Assembly (NCBI RefSeq): GCF_000020725.1
Contig: NC_011146.1
Location: 4,468,001-4,532,000, forward strand
Source of the DNA: Citrifermentans bemidjiense Bem
Lineage (GTDB): Bacteria > Desulfobacterota > Desulfuromonadia > Geobacterales > Geobacteraceae
Reading direction: 5' to 3'
DNA length: 64,000 nucleotides
In this document: positions 37,821 to 46,678 of the stretch, piece after piece
Position numbering within the stretch: position 1 is the first letter of the stretch
Layout: each line of letters starts with the position of its first letter
The notes under the pieces: model-generated
Told to the model about the DNA's origin: nothing
Database searches by the model: none
The model's input: only the letters and a program-made list of their open reading frames with translations
Translations under genes and position numbers: made by a program

Positions 37821-40145
37821 TCAGATCTTATTGATGAATACTTCGCGCGGCTTGCTGGTGCCGTCGGAGGGGCCGATGACCCCTTCCTGCTCCATCTTCT
37901 CGATGATGCGGGCGGCGCGGTTGTAGCCGATGCGCAGGCGGCGCTGGATCATGGAGATGGACGCCTGCTTCGCCTCGGCCACCAGCGCCAGCGCGTCGTC
38001 GTAGCGCTCGTCGAGCTCTTCCTCGTCGTCGCCCCCTCCCTTCTCGTCGGAGGCCTTCATCTCCAGGATCGACTTCTCGTAAACCGGCTTCCCCTGCTTC
38101 TTCAGGAACTCGACCACGCGCTGCACCTCTGCGTCGGAGACGAAGGCGCCGTGGGAGCGGAGCATCTTCGAGGTCCCCGGCGGGAGGAACAGCATGTCAC
38201 CCGCACCCAAGAGCGACTCGGCGCCGTTGCCGTCGAGGATGGTGCGCGAGTCGATCTTCGAGGAGACCTGGAAGGAGATCCTGGCCGGGAAGTTCGCCTT
38301 GATGAGACCGGTGATGACGTCGACCGACGGGCGCTGGGTGGCGAGGATCAGATGGATCCCCGCGGCGCGCGCCATCTGGGCCAGCCGGGCGATGGATTCC
38401 TCGATCTCGCGACCGGCGACCATCATCAGGTCGGCGAGCTCGTCGACGATCACCACGATGTAGGGGAGATGGCCGTGCTCCAGCTGGTCTTCCTTGGCCA
38501 GGAAGGCCTGGATCGCCGCCTCGCGCGCCTCCATGTCCTCCGGATCCTCGAGATGGTCTGCCTCCTCGATCTCCTCGACCACCACGGTCTCGCGCGCCTT
38601 GTTCTCGGCGACTTCCTTCTCTTCCCGCTCCAGCTCCCGGTTGTAGGAGTCGATGTTCCTGACACCCTTGTCGGCCATGAGCCGGTAGCGGCGCCCCATC
38701 TCCTCCACCGCCCACTTGAGCGCGAGCGCCGCCTTCTTCGGGTTGGTGACCACCGGCAGCAATAGGTGCGGGATACCCTCGTACACGGAGAGTTCCAGCA
38801 TCTTCGGGTCGACCATGATGATCCTGACGTCGGTCGGGGTCGAGGTGTAAAGGAGCGAGAGGATCATGGTGTTGATGGCGACCGACTTGCCCGAACCGGT
38901 GGCGCCCGCGACCAGAAGGTGCGGCATCTTGGCCAGATCGGTGACCAGCGGGTTCCCCGCGATGTCCTTTCCAAGCGCCAGCGGGAGCTTCATCTTCCCC
39001 TTGTGGAACTCCTCCGAGTTGAAGATCTCCTTCAAGGAAACCATCTCCCGTTCGCGGTTGGGAAGCTCGATACCGACGACACCCTTGCCCGGAATCGGCG
39101 CCACGATGCGGATGGAATGGGCCTGGAGCGCCATGGTGAGGTCGTCCTGGAGCCCGGCGATGCGGCTTACCTTGATACCGGGGCCCGGGGAGAACTCGTA
39201 CATGGTGATGACCGGGCCGGGGCATATCTCCACCACCTCACCCTCGACGCCGAAGTCCTTCAGCTTCTTCTCCATGAGCTTGGCGTTCATGGTCAGGGTC
39301 TCGCGGTCCTGGCGCTTGCCCGCCTCGGGAACCGGATCGAGCAGGGACAAGGGCGGGGTGCGGAAGTTCCCCTCCACCTTGATGAACTCGAACGCCTCCT
39401 GGACCGGCGCGGTCTTCTTCTCGTCCTGCTTCTTCTCCTTCTTCACGTTCGGCGCGGGAACCGGCGGCGCCACCACTGCCGGCTTTATCACCGGCGCCGC
39501 ATGAGGCTTCGCCTTCTCCCCCTTCTCCTTCTTCTCCGCCGCGAGTTCCTTATTCAGCGCCTGGCGCTGCTTGTGCTTCGCCCACCGCTCCTTCAGCGCC
39601 GTCACCCACCAGTTGGCGAAGAGGACGAAGGAGAAACGGGACAAAAGCATGGCGGAGGCCGCCAGCATAGGGAGCAGGATGAGGAGCGCGCCGAACTTCC
39701 CGAAGCCGCGCTTCAGCAGATCGGCGCTCTGGTAGCCGACGAAGCCGCCGCTGGGAACCCTCTGCCCCAGGAACTCCGTGAACTGCAGGTTGAAGGCGAA
39801 GAGCCCCGACACCGAAACCACCAGCAGGACGAAGCCGACTCCCTTATAGCGGCGCCACCGGATCGGGTCCGGCCCGAAGGCGCGGTAGGTCAGGTAGATG
39901 AGCGTGCAGGGGAAAATATAAGAGGCGAGCCCGAAGAGCTGCAGGAATACGTCCGCCAACTGCGCCCCGAAGCGCCCCCCGAGGTTATGGGTCTGCATCG
40001 AGGTGGACACGCTGTTGAAAGAGAGGTCCTCCCCGTTGAACGAGGCGAGAGCGACGCTAAGGAAGATCCCGGCGACGGCGAACGCCATCCCCTTCATCTC
40101 CTTCGTCACTTTCTCTTTCTTTTCTATCTTCTCGTCTGTCGCCAT
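37821..40145 (-). CDS. ftsK: DNA translocase FtsK
   Basis: 774 residues. Four N-terminal membrane helices (about 20-175), a Lys/Pro-rich linker (about 195-250), an alpha/beta motor with Walker A AGATGSGKSVAIN and Walker B VVIVDELADLMM, and a C-terminal gamma winged helix (about 705-770; MIQRRLRIGYNRAARIIEKME) that reads KOPS sequences. An insertion of charged residues lies between Walker A and B. It moves chromosome ends to dif for XerCD recombination at division. Length is as in SpoIIIE-like FtsK with a short linker. Confidence 0.96.
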   Translation of the reverse strand: MATDEKIEKKEKVTKEMKGMAFAVAGIFLSVALASFNGEDLSFNSVSTSMQTHNLGGRFGAQLADVFLQLFGLASYIFPCTLIYLTYRAFGPDPIRWRRYKGVGFVLLVVSVSGLFAFNLQFTEFLGQRVPSGGFVGYQSADLLKRGFGKFGALLILLPMLAASAMLLSRFSFVLFANWWVTALKERWAKHKQRQALNKELAAEKKEKGEKAKPHAAPVIKPAVVAPPVPAPNVKKEKKQDEKKTAPVQEAFEFIKVEGNFRTPPLSLLDPVPEAGKRQDRETLTMNAKLMEKKLKDFGVEGEVVEICPGPVITMYEFSPGPGIKVSRIAGLQDDLTMALQAHSIRIVAPIPGKGVVGIELPNREREMVSLKEIFNSEEFHKGKMKLPLALGKDIAGNPLVTDLAKMPHLLVAGATGSGKSVAINTMILSLLYTSTPTDVRIIMVDPKMLELSVYEGIPHLLLPVVTNPKKAALALKWAVEEMGRRYRLMADKGVRNIDSYNRELEREEKEVAENKARETVVVEEIEEADHLEDPEDMEAREAAIQAFLAKEDQLEHGHLPYIVVIVDELADLMMVAGREIEESIARLAQMARAAGIHLILATQRPSVDVITGLIKANFPARISFQVSSKIDSRTILDGNGAESLLGAGDMLFLPPGTSKMLRSHGAFVSDAEVQRVVEFLKKQGKPVYEKSILEMKASDEKGGGDDEEELDERYDDALALVAEAKQASISMIQRRLRIGYNRAARIIEKMEQEGVIGPSDGTSKPREVFINKI

Positions 40146-40169
40146 AGTCTAAAAATCCGTTAGTTGCGG

Positions 40170-40382
40170 TTCAACGTTCAACGTTCGATGCTGAACGTTT
40201 GTAGGTGGCTCATTTCTCCTGGCTTGCGACTTCAAATTCGACGTTCAACGTTCAACGTTCAACGTTCGATGCTGGACGTCTGTAGGTAGCTCATTTCTCC
40301 TGGCTTGGGACAGCACCGTACGAAGGATCACGCCAGAGACAGAATTCAACGTTGAACATTGAACGTAGAACGTTGAACGGGT
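40170..40382. repeat. TTCAACGTTC repeat array
   Basis: Two direct copies of a unit of about 60-65 bases (TTCAACGTTCGATGCTG, GTAGGT, CTCATTTCTCCTGGCTTG) at about 40170-40230 and 40249-40310 are followed by an inverted remnant at 40342-40378 (TTCAACGTTGAAC). Between rnj and ftsK. No coding sense; the short + strand frame at 40352 is an artefact. Confidence 0.75.
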
Positions 40383-40384
40383 TC

Positions 40385-42061
40385 TCACATCTCCAACACG
40401 AGCGGCAGTATCACCGGTCGCCTTTCCAGGGTCTTGTTGAAGAGCCGGCGCAGCACGCGGCGCACTTCCAGCTTCACCTCGTTCCAGTCTGTCATCACCT
40501 CGGGGGTGACCAAGGCCAGCGTGTCGAGCACGACCTTCTTCGCCTCTTCCAGATACTCCTGGCTATCGTCCTCGAAGACGAAGCCGCGTGAAACGATGTC
40601 GGGGCCGTAGATGATCTCGCCGGTGGTCTGGTTGATGCCGATGATGACCACCACCATTCCATCTTCGGAGAGATGCTTCCTATCCTTAAGCACTACGTTG
40701 CCGACGTCCCCTACCCCTTTGCCGTCCACGAAGACGCGGCCGGTGCTGACCTGGTCCACGATGCACGCCTCGTCCCCGGCAAAGAGGATGACGTCGCCGT
40801 TGACCGCGAGGATGCAGCGCTCCTCGGGGGTGCCGACCTTCTGGGCCAGTTGGGAGTGCTTAACCAGGTGCCGGTACTCGCCGTGCACCGGGACGAAGAA
40901 GCGCGGCTTCACCAGGTTGTGCAGGAGCTTCAACTCCTCCTGGCTCGCGTGGCCGGAGACGTGGACCTCGGAAACCTTCTCGTGAATCACCTCGGCGCCG
41001 CGCCGGTACAGGTGGTTCATCAGGTCCGAAATGGTCTTTTCGTTGCCCGGGATAAAGCGGGAGGAGAGGATGACCGTATCCCCGCGCTCCAGCTTGATCT
41101 GCTTGTGGTCGTCCATGGCAATCCGGATCAGCGAACTTCTGGGTTCCCCCTGGCTCCCGGTGGTGATCATGCAGACCTGTTCCTTCGGGAGCCTGGGGAG
41201 CTCCTTCAGGTCGATCAGTATGTCGTCCGGGATCTTCAGGTAGCCCAGTTCGCGCGCGATCTGCACGTTGCCGATCATGGAGCGGCCGTTCAAAAGCACC
41301 TTCCTGCCGCTTTTCTCCGCCGCGCGCACCACCTGCTGCACACGGTGGATGTTGCTGGAGAAGGCGGCGACGATGACCCTGCCGGCGCAGGCCGGGAAGA
41401 TCTCCTCGAAAGCATCCCCCACCAGCCGTTCGGAAAGCGTGTACCCCTCGCGCTCGATGTTGGTCGAGTCCGCGAAGAGCGCGAGCACCCCCTTCTCGCC
41501 GTAGCGGGAGAAGGTCGCGAGATCGGTCAGTTCGCCGTCGACCGGTGTCTGGTCCAGCTTGAAGTCGCCGGTGTGTATCACCACCCCTTCCGGGCAGCTT
41601 AGGGCCAGGGCGCAGCCGTCGACGATGGAATGTGCGACCCGGATGAACTCGACCTCGAAAGAGCCGAGCTGCACCGTGTCCCGCGGCTTGACCACCCTCA
41701 GGTCGACCTTTTGATCCAGCTCGAATTCCTTGAGCTTTTCCTTCACGAAGCCCAGTGTCAGCGCCGTCCCGTAGATGGGGGGATTGATATCCCTAAGCAC
41801 GTAGGGAAGCGCGCCGATGTGGTCCTCGTGGCCGTGGGTGAGCAGGATGGCGCGGATGCGGTCCGCCCTCTCGATCAGGTAGCCAATGTCGGGGATCACC
41901 ACGTCAATTCCCAGCATGTAAGGCTCGGGGAACATGAGCCCGCAGTCGACGATGACGATGTCGTCGCCGTACTCGAAGGCCGCCATGTTAAGGCCGATTT
42001 CTCCTAGTCCTCCCAGTGCTACGAACTTAAGCCCGGTACTCTCTGTGCTGGTTTCTTCCAA
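40385..42061 (-). CDS. rnj: Ribonuclease J
   Basis: A 558-residue metallo-beta-lactamase/beta-CASP RNase. The metal motif HGHEDHIGALPY, then GDFKLDQTP, DSTNIEREGYT, and SGHASQEELKLL plus VHGEYRHL in the late part mark RNase J1/J2. It has endonuclease and 5'-3' exonuclease activity in RNA maturation and decay. It is downstream of small membrane genes and upstream of ftsK. The N-terminus is slightly extended before FVALGGLGEIG. Confidence 0.95.
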   Translation of the reverse strand: MEETSTESTGLKFVALGGLGEIGLNMAAFEYGDDIVIVDCGLMFPEPYMLGIDVVIPDIGYLIERADRIRAILLTHGHEDHIGALPYVLRDINPPIYGTALTLGFVKEKLKEFELDQKVDLRVVKPRDTVQLGSFEVEFIRVAHSIVDGCALALSCPEGVVIHTGDFKLDQTPVDGELTDLATFSRYGEKGVLALFADSTNIEREGYTLSERLVGDAFEEIFPACAGRVIVAAFSSNIHRVQQVVRAAEKSGRKVLLNGRSMIGNVQIARELGYLKIPDDILIDLKELPRLPKEQVCMITTGSQGEPRSSLIRIAMDDHKQIKLERGDTVILSSRFIPGNEKTISDLMNHLYRRGAEVIHEKVSEVHVSGHASQEELKLLHNLVKPRFFVPVHGEYRHLVKHSQLAQKVGTPEERCILAVNGDVILFAGDEACIVDQVSTGRVFVDGKGVGDVGNVVLKDRKHLSEDGMVVVIIGINQTTGEIIYGPDIVSRGFVFEDDSQEYLEEAKKVVLDTLALVTPEVMTDWNEVKLEVRRVLRRLFNKTLERRPVILPLVLEM

Positions 42062-42116
42062 AAATTATCCTTTTTCTTTGTATCCCACGCGGGAATGCTT
42101 GCCCTTCTTTAGATCT

Positions 42117-42518
42117 CTACCGCTGCGCCGGCTGCAGCTGCACCAACTGCGCGATGCGTGTGTCGCAACGCTTGATCCAATCCTCGCCCGGTGAGTAGAT
42201 GCCGGCCGTCGCAAGAAACGAGCTTCGCAGCGCGCGGTAAGCGATGAGCGCGCGGGGGATGTCGTTGCTGCGCTCGGCGGCGTCGCCGATGGCCCACAGC
42301 TTCTGGGCGCTCTTTTCGACCACCGAACTCCACGGGGTGTACATGTGGATGGCCGCTTCGTAGCCGGCCACGGCCGCGGTGAAGTTCCCTTTAGCCGCTG
42401 CCTGCTCCCCCTTTTTGAACTGGGCGTGCTGCCGGTACAGCGTGTTCCCCCAGATGAGAACCAGCGATATGAGCGCGATGGCGGCGATGTTAACCGCTAC
42501 GGTTTTTACCTTTTCCAT
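42117..42518 (-). CDS. Small membrane-anchored TPR-like protein
   Basis: 133 residues. One N-terminal membrane helix (about 8-26), then a helical region with a TPR-like pattern (KKGEQAAAKGNFTAAVAGYEAAI and ERSNDIPRALIAYRALR). Likely faces the periplasm or cytoplasm as a scaffold. It lies in a run of same-strand genes between plsC and rnj. Not a recognised family. Confidence 0.7.
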   Translation of the reverse strand: MEKVKTVAVNIAAIALISLVLIWGNTLYRQHAQFKKGEQAAAKGNFTAAVAGYEAAIHMYTPWSSVVEKSAQKLWAIGDAAERSNDIPRALIAYRALRSSFLATAGIYSPGEDWIKRCDTRIAQLVQLQPAQR

Positions 42519-42549
42519 GTGTTACTTCCTGTTCATCCGGTGCAGGGAA

Positions 42550-42732
42550 TCATCCCTGAAAGAAGTGGGGCGCCACCGTAAGCAGCGTGCCGAGCAGAAA
42601 GGACGCCACCCCCGCGAGAACCGCCAGTGCCGCCAGGATATCGAAAGGCTTCCGCAAGCGATGGGACGCGGGAAATCCCCAGCAGACAAGGGCTATGCCC
42701 GCCGCGGCGAGCGCCAAATAAGCCATCACCAT
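42550..42732 (-). CDS. Small two-helix membrane protein
   Basis: 60 residues with two hydrophobic segments (about 3-20 and 34-54) joined by a basic loop (SHRLRKPF). It starts one base after the plsC stop, so it is likely coupled to plsC. No known family. Its GC-rich codon use fits neighbours. Confidence 0.6.
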   Translation of the reverse strand: MVMAYLALAAAGIALVCWGFPASHRLRKPFDILAALAVLAGVASFLLGTLLTVAPHFFQG

Positions 42733-43428
42733 TTAGTCAACCTCCAACTTTGCCGCGATAGCTTCACGAACCTGCTCCATAAGTTCACCCTCGGCACCCC
42801 GCTTCACCTCGATCGGCGCGCCGAAAGTCACTGAAATAGTCCCCGGCCGCAGTTCCAGCTGGTTGCGCGGGTTGATCGCCCGGCTGCCATTAATGGTGAA
42901 AGGAACGATGGGGACCCCCGCCATGCCGGCGAGCATGAACGCCCCGCGCTTGAATGGGAGGAGCAATCCGTCCTGAGTGCGGGTCCCTTCCGGGAAGATC
43001 ACCACGCTCGCTCCCGAGGCGATCCGCTCCGCCGCCTGCTTCATGCTTTTGAGCGCCTTCCTGCCGCCGCTTCTGTCCAGGGGGATGTATCCCGCCCGCC
43101 GCATGGCCGCGCCGAATACCGGCACCTTGAACAGTTCCTCCTTGGCGACCCAGGAGAACAGTCGCGGTACCGCGAGCGTCAGTGCGAAGATGTCGAAGTT
43201 CCCCTGGTGGTTGCCCATATAGATTACGGGCCCCTCAGGTGGAACGTGGTTAAGGCCGTTCACTTCAAGCCGGATGCGGGCCGCAGACAGGGAGCCTAAG
43301 CTCCAGATCCTGGCGCAGGCGTGTCCGGCCCGGCCGGAACCGTCGAAAAGCCCCCCGATCACAGCGGCGAGGCTGCATAACAGGGTGTACGGAACGAAGA
43401 AAAGTAAGTAGATACAAGCTCTCAGCAT
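42733..43428 (-). CDS. plsC: 1-acyl-sn-glycerol-3-phosphate acyltransferase
   Basis: 231 residues. An N-terminal membrane helix precedes the acyltransferase motifs: block I NHQGNFD (the HX4D site), block III FPEGTRTQDG and block IV VPIVPFTI. It adds the second acyl chain to lysophosphatidic acid in phospholipid synthesis. First gene of the minus-strand run toward rnj. The upstream gap holds a repeat element. Confidence 0.92.
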   Translation of the reverse strand: MLRACIYLLFFVPYTLLCSLAAVIGGLFDGSGRAGHACARIWSLGSLSAARIRLEVNGLNHVPPEGPVIYMGNHQGNFDIFALTLAVPRLFSWVAKEELFKVPVFGAAMRRAGYIPLDRSGGRKALKSMKQAAERIASGASVVIFPEGTRTQDGLLLPFKRGAFMLAGMAGVPIVPFTINGSRAINPRNQLELRPGTISVTFGAPIEVKRGAEGELMEQVREAIAAKLEVD

Positions 43429-43902
43429 GACCGGCTAAGTTACTTTTTTTTATCATAGGAGTCAAACCAATTATCGGTAGACCCATACACGAACCCGCGC
43501 CAGCTCCAGCTTGTGCCTGCTGCGGCGCAGTCGAATACGAAAAGGCGGAACACAGAGGTCGCAGAGGTTCACGGAGGCCACTGAGGTTTTTCAGGGAAAG
43601 GCACAGGCACTCACCACAGAGGACCGCAGAGGGGCACAGAGGAAGGACAACAGGTTTAACCCCAAAGCCATTTTCGTTTTCTCAGATTCTCTCCGTGGCT
43701 AAAGGTTTGGTTTAGTATTTTTGTCCGTTTCCTCAGAAGTCCTCAGATTTTCTCCTTGCTAAGGGTTTTGTTTTTGGTTTTGCCTCAGTGGACCTTCGTG
43801 TCCTGTGTTCCGCTTCCGTTTTGGCCGCAAAATATTGCTTTGCTAGAGGCGGGTTTTGATGTAGCATCGGCGCTCAATATTCAAGCGAAAAGGAGAAAGC
43901 AT
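43429..43902. other. 474-base gap upstream of ssb
   Basis: No supported gene. The middle is a MITE-like element, listed separately. The last 90 bases should hold the ssb promoter. Short frames here (for example 43511-43702) are low quality and made of repeat words. Confidence 0.55.
43545..43813. mobile_element. MITE-like element with imperfect terminal inverted repeats
   Basis: The left end at 43545-43586 (begins GCGGAACACAGAGG, ends CACTGAGG) is the imperfect reverse complement of 43783-43813 (begins CCTCAGTGG, ends TGTGTTCCGC). The ends enclose about 200 bases of CACAGAGG and TTTTCTCAGATT words. No transposase gene is inside. Related fragments occur at 36484-36700. It could be a non-autonomous transposon or a folding repeat. 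Confidence 0.55.
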
Positions 43903-44343
43903 ATGGCAAGTCTGAACAAGGTGATGCTCATCGGGAACCTGGGGAAAGACCCCGAGGTGCGCTACACCGCCGGCGGGACCGCCGTAGCATCCTTCTCCGT
44001 CGCCACCACCGAGAAGTTCAAGGGCAAGGACGGCAACTGGGAAGAGAAGACCGAATGGCACAACATCACCCTCTGGGCGCGTCTTGCCGAGATCGCCGGC
44101 GAGTATCTTTCCAAGGGGAAGACCGTATATATCGAAGGGCGTCTGCAGACCCGCAAGTGGACCGACAAGGAAGGCAAAGACAGGTACACCACCGAGATCG
44201 TAGGCGAGAAGATGCAGATGCTTTCCGCCAAAGGCGAAGGCGGCGGTGGTGGGCAGCGTCAGTCCAGGCCGCAGCAGGATTACAACCAGGGCGGCGGTTA
44301 CGAAGAGCCGGTATTCAACCCGGACGACGAGATCCCGTTCTAG
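43903..44343 (+). CDS. ssb: Single-stranded DNA-binding protein
   Basis: 146 residues. An OB fold fills about 1-110 ([53 protein letters not shown]). A glycine/glutamine-rich tail leads to the acidic partner-binding tip PDDEIPF. This is the standard SSB layout for replication and repair. The ATG at 43903 follows AAAAGGAGAAAGC; the longer frame is not conserved. Confidence 0.95.
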   Translation: MASLNKVMLIGNLGKDPEVRYTAGGTAVASFSVATTEKFKGKDGNWEEKTEWHNITLWARLAEIAGEYLSKGKTVYIEGRLQTRKWTDKEGKDRYTTEIVGEKMQMLSAKGEGGGGGQRQSRPQQDYNQGGGYEEPVFNPDDEIPF

Positions 44344-44361
44344 ACATATTAAGGAAAGAAT

Positions 44362-44392
44362 AAAAGCCGCTACCGCCAAGGTCGCGGCTTTT
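44362..44392 (+). terminator. Terminator after ssb
   Basis: AAAAGCCGC pairs with GCGGCTTTT around a 13-base loop and is followed by GTCGTTTT. Confidence 0.75.
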
Positions 44393-44420
44393 GTCGTTTT
44401 GAGGCGGGTTGGGATTTAAT

Positions 44421-44442
44421 AGTAATGTGTCCCCGGAATTCC
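44421..44442. repeat. Left GTGTCCCCGGAATTCC repeat
   Basis: The 15 bases TGTCCCCGGAATTCC are the exact inverse of GGAATTCCGGGGACA at 46424-46438. The two copies enclose about 2 kb with three small genes. Words of this kind often accompany REP-associated (Y1-type) transposases in other genomes; no such transposase is visible here. Confidence 0.6.
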
Positions 44443-44557
44443 AAGGTCTAGATGCGGTTGTTTATCAGGTAGAGTACTACGAGAAGTTGGACCGGCCGAG
44501 CCGGCCTACTTCCTGCTGTCAGGTAGAATGGCAAGAAATACCTACGGGAGGTTATGT

Positions 44558-44989
44558 ATGGAAAACGGCTCTGAGCTTAGTCGCTCATCGCAATGGTGGC
44601 GGTGGCCGATACTGCCGCTGGCGGCAGTCCTTGGTGCATTGGTAGGAGCTTTTCTCCTCACACTGCTTCAGTGGATCGGGATGAAAATGCAGGGGGGTTT
44701 CCGTGAGGATGGATGGTATTTTCGCTACATCCTACCGGTCATTTCTTCAGCGGTATTCGGGTGGTTATATGCGCTGATCACTCTAAATGTGGCACCGAGA
44801 GGCAAGGTCATTGCCTCCGTTGTGATGACGACCATACTCGGAGTACTAGCATTGCTAGGTTTGATCTTCACTTGGTTTTATAAATTGGATGATATCGGTA
44901 CTGCAGTTCAATCAACCGTCGGTTCTATCGCCTCTTTGGTTGCAGCAATTGCGACAATCGTTAGCCTCAAGGACGAGTATACGGAATGA
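44558..44989 (+). CDS. Four-helix membrane protein of unknown function
   Basis: 143 residues from the ATG at 44558, set by GGGAGGTT just before it. Four hydrophobic spans (about 18-40, 57-75, 82-105 and 112-133). No conserved motif recognised. GC content is lower than in flanking housekeeping genes, and the gene lies between inverted GGAATTCC repeats, which suggests it was acquired. A few bases after it the style of sequence changes to repeats again. Confidence 0.6.
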   Translation: MENGSELSRSSQWWRWPILPLAAVLGALVGAFLLTLLQWIGMKMQGGFREDGWYFRYILPVISSAVFGWLYALITLNVAPRGKVIASVVMTTILGVLALLGLIFTWFYKLDDIGTAVQSTVGSIASLVAAIATIVSLKDEYTE

Positions 44990-45137
44990 TTAACGCACAA
45001 TAAGCCACATGTAGCCAATGCTTCGAAGAGGGACAGAGGAGGCTTACCGGGGGGAGCATACCAGGTGTTGGGGACTGAGTGGCTCGAGGGGGACGCTGCT
45101 CATCCCCCACGACTTGGGTAGCGAATTAGGAGAAAAT

Positions 45138-45494
45138 ATGAATGATGCGAATGGATTCGTTAAATGCGCACATTGTGCAGGTACAGGCACTTGTAAGAAT
45201 GGTCAAAATGAAACCAGTTGTCTCGTCTGTATAAAGGAGCAGAAAGTCAAGATTATTGACAGCACGTTTGGCATTGTGTGCTCTGTGTGTCACGGTGTTG
45301 GCATCACGGAACCGAAGAGTGTACGGCTACATAATCGCATCGTCCCAGTATTGGCTATGATGATCGTATATGTTGCTTTGTTTTTGGTAATGATTCTGTC
45401 TACAAGGGAGCATTTTTCTGAAGTTTTAGCATTTGCTGCAACACTGATTGGTAGTGTAACAGGATATTATTTTGGCGGAAAGGCAAAGAAGTAG
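45138..45494 (+). CDS. Zinc-ribbon membrane protein, unknown
   Basis: 118 residues. The N-terminal 60 residues hold three CxxC pairs (CAHC, CLVC, CSVC) with G-rich loops (CAGTGTC, CHGVGI), like half of a DnaJ-type zinc-finger domain. Two membrane helices follow (about 70-90 and 94-112), then GGKAKK. ATG 45138 has the ribosome site TTAGGAGAAAAT. The gene is AT-richer than its neighbours. Function unknown; it may be a membrane-bound thiol or metal-binding protein. Confidence 0.65.
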   Translation: MNDANGFVKCAHCAGTGTCKNGQNETSCLVCIKEQKVKIIDSTFGIVCSVCHGVGITEPKSVRLHNRIVPVLAMMIVYVALFLVMILSTREHFSEVLAFAATLIGSVTGYYFGGKAKK

Positions 45495-45807
45495 TAAAAG
45501 CTAGCAGGCTAGGGGTAGAGCAGAGAGGAGGTGTTACCCTGCCCTCCCTCATCAATCCGGACGGGGGCCGAGGGGGACGTTGTTGAGTTGATTGAGTTCC
45601 TGACTTAAGGGCGAAGGGCGAAAGTGGACGTTCTTTAGTTCGTTTACTTTCTCCGTCTTCAGAGCGCGAGGGGACGTAGGTCCCCTCTCCCCTCAGGGGT
45701 TGAAGCTCTGACAACTTCCCTTTGCTCCCCACTTTTGCTAACATGCCGCAGTCCTTCAAGAACCAACCTGGCATTGCCCTGCATTGTGCTTACCATCGAG
45801 ACGCTTC
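45495..45807. other. Repeat-rich gap with GAGGGGGACGTT words
   Basis: No supported gene in these 313 bases. Words such as GAGGGGGACGTTGTTGAGTTGATTGAGTT (here cut into GAGGGGGACGTT and TTGAGTTGATTGAGTT) recur in inverse form at 48151-48183 and directly at 48106-48130. Also CCCCTCTCCCCTCAGGGG near 45680. Confidence 0.5.
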
Positions 45808-46383
45808 ATGGCCTTTTCATCAATCCAGTCCGCATCCCACTTGCTTCCCGTGTTTAAGCTTTTCCTGCTTCCTGTGGGCGGCGGAATACCCGCCGGCGTT
45901 CTGCTGGCCCGCACCCAAGGCCTGGCTTGGCCCGTCACCGCAGGGCTCTACCTGGTTTCGGATGTGGTCCTTGCCCTCATGTTTGAACCGGTTCTACGGC
46001 TTTTCGCCGCAGTGATAGGGAATATCCCTTTCCTGGCGCGTTTTAGCGCGGCATTAAAGGCTGCCACGGCGCGCAGCGTGGCGCATGTCAGCGGCACCAG
46101 CACCGGCCCCCTTGCACTCGTCATGATAGCCTTCGGCGTAGATCCGATGACCGGACGCGCCACTGCGCTTGCCTCGGGCCACGGATTCCTCGCCGGCTGG
46201 GCCTTCGCAATCGCAGGAGATATGCTCTATTTCGCGGTGATCGCCCTCACCACCTTGCGCCTCAACTCCTACTTCAAAGACCCGAACACCACAATGCTGA
46301 TCGTCTTGGCCGCGATGTTCCTCGTGCCTGTGCTGGTTCGCAAGTTACGGGACCACCGAGAGAGATGGCGTGCTGGGTCTTGA
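45808..46383 (+). CDS. Multi-pass membrane protein, unknown
   Basis: 191 residues, about five hydrophobic segments (near 15-35, 40-60, 95-110, 123-145 and 158-176). A Gly-rich first loop (LPVGGGIPAGVLLA) and an HVSGTSTGPLALVMIAFGVDP stretch (SGTSTGP is notable) are the main features. Ends with a basic tail. ATG 45808 precedes MAFSSIQSASHLL; a TTG start at 45784 is also open. Family not recognised; a small transporter is possible. Confidence 0.65.
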   Translation: MAFSSIQSASHLLPVFKLFLLPVGGGIPAGVLLARTQGLAWPVTAGLYLVSDVVLALMFEPVLRLFAAVIGNIPFLARFSAALKAATARSVAHVSGTSTGPLALVMIAFGVDPMTGRATALASGHGFLAGWAFAIAGDMLYFAVIALTTLRLNSYFKDPNTTMLIVLAAMFLVPVLVRKLRDHRERWRAGS

Positions 46384-46423
46384 ATTATAACCGCTGCCGT
46401 GTTTCGCTTTTTACCTCTACTTC

Positions 46424-46445
46424 GGAATTCCGGGGACATAATACC
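46424..46445. repeat. Right GGAATTCCGGGGACA repeat
   Basis: Inverse partner of 44421-44442 (15 bases identical). Followed by about 150 bases of non-coding remnants including GGGGGGTCTGAGC and TTGAATTTGACCC words. Confidence 0.6.
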
Positions 46446-46611
46446 TATAATTTTGCAACACATGAGACGCAGAAGAAGAATTCAGTCTCTTCTTCACAGA
46501 TTGTTATCCAGGCTATGCAAAAGCCGCTACCTATTAAGAGCAAAGGGGGGTCTGAGCTTGAATTTGACCCTATTGCCACTTAAATCTCTGACTTCTGCCC
46601 CTACCTCTCAA

Positions 46612-46653
46612 AAACAACAAGGCCGGAGACGTCGTCTGCCGGCCTTGTTGTTC
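46612..46653. terminator. Bidirectional terminator downstream of the lipoprotein gene
   Basis: AACAACAAGGCCGG pairs with CCGGCCTTGTTGTT around a 12-base loop, with A-rich sequence on the left. It should stop the minus-strand lipoprotein gene. Confidence 0.8.
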
Positions 46654-46678
46654 AAATTAAGAAGCTTCATCTAGTGAT

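Noticed and set aside
46384-46678. Remnant transposase gene next to the right GGAATTCC repeat
   Set aside because: Short frames here have no transposase motif; only repeat words typical of such regions are present.
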